Shown here in pieces: positions 61,498 through 64,000 of a stretch of DNA of 64,000 nucleotides; the first letter of the stretch is position 1; the number at the start of each line of letters is the position of its first letter. This DNA comes from Dethiosulfatarculus sandiegensis (GTDB lineage: Bacteria > Desulfobacterota > Desulfarculia > Desulfarculales > Desulfarculaceae). The stretch covers positions 62,001 through 126,000 of the forward strand of contig NZ_AZAC01000004.1 of the NCBI RefSeq assembly GCF_000931935.2, in the 5' to 3' direction. The position numbers and the translations under genes were made by a program. Below the pieces are notes generated by a model, which was not told the DNA's origin, ran no database searches, and saw only the letters and a program-made list of their open reading frames with translations.

Positions 61498-62337
61498 CTA
61501 AGTGCCTTGTTTGTTTTTTAAAGTCATTAACATCTCATAGACGGGGGCCTTTTTCATCCCGGTTTTGGCCGCCACCTTGGCCGCCAGTTTGGCCGGTTTT
61601 TCCTTTTCTTCCAAAAGGCCTTGACTTAATAATTCTTTTACCAGATTTTCATCTGCCTGAGGTGGTTCTCCGCCACTGACTATAAGGGTGATTTCACCCT
61701 TGGCCTGGCTGGCATTGGCCTTTTCCGCCAGGAGGCTGGTGGTGGTATGGGCCACCTCTTCGTGAATTTTGCTGATTTCCCTGGCCATTACCACGGTCCG
61801 GTCTCCCAACACCTCTAAAAGGTCTGCCGCTGTGGCAGCCAGGCGATGGGGGGCCTCATAGACCACAAAGGGCCACCCCGTGGCTTTGGCCTGTTCCAGA
61901 AGTTTTTTTCTGGCTCCGGTCTTGGCCGGAAGAAAGCCCAAAAAAGTCACCGGCGCACCGGGCAGCCCGGCTACGCTGAGTCCCGCGGCCAGGGCCGAAG
62001 CGCCGGGCAGGGGAGTGAGTTTGTGTCCGGCCTGGGCGACGGCCAAAACCACCGCACCCCCGGGATCACTTATGCCGGGGGTGCCTGCGTCTGAAACCAG
62101 GGCCACATCGCGGCCCTGATCCAGAAGATTCAGGACCTCGTAAGAGGCTCTTTTTCGGTTGGCTTCCCGGCAGGAAATAAGCCTCTTGCCGCTAATGGAT
62201 AAATGGGCCAGGAGTTTTTTGGTGCGGCCAACGCTTTCCGCGGCAATAAAATCGACCTCTTCCAGAATGCGTCTGGCCCTGGGGGTGAGATCGTCAAGAT
62301 TACCGATTGGGGTGGCCACAACAAAAAGGGTTGCCAA
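61498..62337 (-). CDS. rsmI: 16S rRNA (cytidine-1402-2'-O)-methyltransferase
   Basis: 279 residues from a TTG at 62337 with GGAGACTAAA, one base after the yraN stop; a longer frame upstream overlaps yraN and is not coding. TLFVVATPIGNLDDLTPRA, ESVGRTKKLL, and DAGTPGISDPG are the tetrapyrrole-methylase-fold motifs of RsmI; LPGASALAAGLSVAGLP follows. Methylates C1402 of 16S rRNA with SAM. A C-terminal extension (about 225-279) is Ala/Lys-rich. Confidence 0.93.
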   Translation of the reverse strand: MATLFVVATPIGNLDDLTPRARRILEEVDFIAAESVGRTKKLLAHLSISGKRLISCREANRKRASYEVLNLLDQGRDVALVSDAGTPGISDPGGAVVLAVAQAGHKLTPLPGASALAAGLSVAGLPGAPVTFLGFLPAKTGARKKLLEQAKATGWPFVVYEAPHRLAATAADLLEVLGDRTVVMAREISKIHEEVAHTTTSLLAEKANASQAKGEITLIVSGGEPPQADENLVKELLSQGLLEEKEKPAKLAAKVAAKTGMKKAPVYEMLMTLKNKQGT

Positions 62338-62338
62338 T

Positions 62339-62713
62339 TTAGTCTCCTGGTCTGAATGCGTCTTTAATAAGGCGTAAGGCTTGCGGCCTGCCTTGCTCCA
62401 TCTGCACGGCGGCCACGTCAAAGCGGCACAAGGGCACCGGCCCCTCCCTTTGGGCCAGATAAGCCGTGGCCGCGTTAATGAGCCTGGCCCGCTTGTGCTG
62501 GTCCACGGCCTCTTCGGGCAGGCCATATTGGTTTCGGGATCTGCTTTTTACCTCCAGGAACACAAGCACCGGTCCGTCCAAGCAGATTATGTCTATTTCT
62601 CCCCCTCCGAGGCGCCGATTAGTGGCTTCTATGGTGTAGCCTGCTTTTATCAGTTGGGCCGCGACCCATTTCTCGGCCAGCGTTCCTCTTTTTTGGGGAA
62701 TGCGACCGGCCAT
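62339..62713 (-). CDS. YraN/UPF0102 family putative endonuclease-like protein
   Basis: 124 residues; AGGATAAGACCT before the ATG. GTLAEKWVAAQLIKAGYTIE, GGGEIDIICLDGPVLVFLEV and KSRS form a PD-(D/E)xK-like nuclease core (E, D, ExK). The family is nearly always beside rnhB or rsmI, as here, yet its role is uncertain. 10 bases after rnhB. Confidence 0.9.
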   Translation of the reverse strand: MAGRIPQKRGTLAEKWVAAQLIKAGYTIEATNRRLGGGEIDIICLDGPVLVFLEVKSRSRNQYGLPEEAVDQHKRARLINAATAYLAQREGPVPLCRFDVAAVQMEQGRPQALRLIKDAFRPGD

Positions 62714-62723
62714 AGGTCTTATC

Positions 62724-63362
62724 CTATAGGCCCAAAAACGACATTTGGGCCACTGGCGCGTAACTTTTGCGGTGGATTGGAGAGGGCCCTATTTGGGTCA
62801 GCATCCGCCTGTGTTCTTTGGTGGGATATCCTTTGTTGGCAGCGAAATTGTACTGGGGATACTTTTCGTGCCATTTCAGCATGAGAGCGTCTCTGTGAAC
62901 CTTGGCGAGGATGCTGGCCGCACCAATGCACTGGCACAGCCCGTCTCCCTTTATCACAGCTATCTGGGGCAGGCGTGATTCAATGGTGAAGCGTCCGTCA
63001 ACCAGAAGGTGATCCGGTTTGAACGATGTGTCTAAAAGCGCTCGGGCCATGGCGGTTAAACTGGCCTGGTGAATATTCAGACGATCTATTTCGTCGGGGT
63101 CGCATTGACCGATTCCGCTGGCAACTGCGGTGTCACCGATGATCGCGGCGAGCTCTTCCCGTTTTTTGGCCGAGAGTTTTTTGGAGTCCGCAACTCCGGG
63201 ATCCTCCCAGCCTTCGGGTAGGATAACGCACGCCGCCACCACGGGTCCGGCCAAGGGACCCCGTCCCACTTCATCCAGGCCGGCCAGCAGGGCGTAACCC
63301 TGACGCCTGAGCCTGGCCTCCAGTTCGAATTTGGAGGCCATGGGTGTTAGTTTTCGTGGCAA
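62724..63362 (-). CDS. rnhB: ribonuclease HII
   Basis: 212 residues from a TTG at 63362 (GAGG upstream); an ATG at 63341 is an alternative. Metal-site GLDEVGRGPLAGPVVAA (Asp-Glu), VADSKKLSAKKREE and DHLLVDG with a further Asp. Removes ribonucleotides and RNA from RNA-DNA hybrids. Lies 19 bases after rplS, a conserved pairing. Confidence 0.94.
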   Translation of the reverse strand: MPRKLTPMASKFELEARLRRQGYALLAGLDEVGRGPLAGPVVAACVILPEGWEDPGVADSKKLSAKKREELAAIIGDTAVASGIGQCDPDEIDRLNIHQASLTAMARALLDTSFKPDHLLVDGRFTIESRLPQIAVIKGDGLCQCIGAASILAKVHRDALMLKWHEKYPQYNFAANKGYPTKEHRRMLTQIGPSPIHRKSYAPVAQMSFLGL

Positions 63363-63381
63363 GAAGGCCTCAAAAAAGACC

Positions 63382-63729
63382 TCAGGCCCTGCGCAGTTCC
63401 TTGATGCGGGCGGCCTTGCCCCTCAAGTTGCGCAAGTAGTAGATGCGGCCACGGCGGACCCGACCACGGGTCACAATCTCCACCTTGTCGATGACAGGGG
63501 AGTGCAAGGGGAAGATACGTTCCACGCCCACGCTGTAGGAGACTTTGCGTACTGTAAAGGTGGCTCCCACACCTGCGCCGCGACGCCTGAGCACCACGCC
63601 TTCAAAAACCTGGACACGTTCTTTTTCACCTTCTTTAATGCGGACGTGGACCTTGACAGTGTCGCCTGCGCGGAACTGGGGGATATCCACCCTCATCTGC
63701 TCGCGGGCGATTTGTTTGATGGCGTCCAT
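63382..63729 (-). CDS. rplS: 50S ribosomal protein L19
   Basis: 115 residues from the ATG at 63729 (CAGGAGGCTTTATC upstream). [60 protein letters not shown] and [19 protein letters not shown] are highly conserved. Sits at the 30S-50S interface. First gene of the rplS-rnhB-yraN-rsmI run inside the window. Confidence 0.97.
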   Translation of the reverse strand: MDAIKQIAREQMRVDIPQFRAGDTVKVHVRIKEGEKERVQVFEGVVLRRRGAGVGATFTVRKVSYSVGVERIFPLHSPVIDKVEIVTRGRVRRGRIYYLRNLRGKAARIKELRRA

Positions 63730-63957
63730 GATAAAGCCTCCTGAAATCCGGCTGTCCGAAGTGGGGCGGCGCCTGCCCCCCGGCTTCGGGAATTGTACCT
63801 GGAAAATGCTAAAATATACCAAAACTCAGCCGGTTCGCCCGTTTAAACGCACAAAAATCCCGACACCCAGTGCGGTGCGGGAGCGCACAAACTAAAACCA
63901 GTGCGAAATCGGCTACTTATTTCTACTAAAATTGCCCATCCTTTTCGGATCGGCAGT

Positions 63958-64000
63958 TTACGCTTTGTTTTTCAGCTCGGCCTTGATCCTGGCCAGAGCC
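63958..64000 (-). CDS. C-terminal end of a gene entering from the right
   Basis: In one reverse frame the last codons read ALARIKAELKNKA and stop at TAA (63958-63960). By the usual gene order a trmD-linked RNA methyltransferase or trmD would lie here, but 13 residues cannot prove it. The 228-base gap to rplS argues for a separate promoter. Confidence 0.4.
   Translation of the reverse strand, partial: ALARIKAELKNKA

Noticed and set aside
1..64000. CRISPR array, rRNA operon, replication origin or complete insertion sequence
   Set aside because: No regularly spaced identical repeats, no rRNA segments, no DnaA-box cluster, no transposase frame seen.

Overview
The window reads as chromosome of a Gram-negative, sulfate-reducing bacterium, most likely Desulfobacterota (the former deltaproteobacterial sulfate reducers). 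The reasons are an ATP sulfurylase of the dissimilatory type (sat, 4663-5877), the COG1900 plus NIL-ferredoxin pair used for homocysteine synthesis in anaerobes (55522-57175), ferredoxin-dependent 2-oxoacid oxidation, lipid A synthesis (lpxC) and a six-domain ribosomal protein S1. No genus is claimed. Most genes lie in GC-rich, codon-regular DNA. The stretches around 10.45-11.2 kb and 24.5-27.1 kb are clearly AT-rich.

Layout. 0-7.7 kb: end of a MATE transporter gene, a PseC-like and a second DegT-family sugar aminotransferase, a sirtuin deacylase, sat, a SprA-related HExxH protein, tadA and tRNA-Ser(CGA). 7.9-24.5 kb: an integrase remnant beside the tRNA, then a catabolic cluster. A GntR regulator and an M20 peptidase face a long + strand series: enolase-superfamily enzyme, creatinase-like M24 protein, TAXI binding protein, fused TRAP permease, PLP aminotransferase, KorABC, succinyl-CoA-synthetase-like SucCD, KorD ferredoxin and an Asp/Glu racemase. 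Together these could import an N-substituted amino acid, free and racemise it, transaminate it, oxidise the 2-oxoacid to an acyl-CoA with ferredoxin, and recover ATP from the CoA ester. 24.5-27.1 kb: AT-rich accessory DNA with a HEPN/RES-type gene split by an in-frame TAA and an unrecognised 236-residue protein. 27.1-31.8 kb: AraC-LysE pair and two penicillin-binding/beta-lactamase-fold serine hydrolases.

31.8-35.3 kb: polyamine genes (pyruvoyl arginine decarboxylase, agmatinase, deoxyhypusine-synthase-like protein) with a CxxCGQCC protein. 35.9-40.9 kb: a large GT-C-type membrane protein, mobA and lpxC. lpxC is preceded by a sigma-54-type promoter, two palindromic enhancer-like sites and a hairpin-rich leader. 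41.0-46.1 kb: a - strand operon of cyclase, BKACE enzyme, a 57-residue membrane protein, a second TAXI protein and a second fused TRAP permease. 46.6-52.1 kb: hisC-cmk, rpsA, sppA and an EI24 membrane protein. 52.1-64 kb (all - strand): a second large GT-C-type protein; mnmA-rrf2-COG1900-NIL ferredoxin; ptsH-ptsI-smpB; and rplS-rnhB-yraN-rsmI.

The most unusual non-coding signal is a dispersed element of about 110-150 nt with three hairpins. Three diverged copies (7004-7123, 35304-35456, 43003-43117) share order, stem sequence and a TCGCA-type linker.
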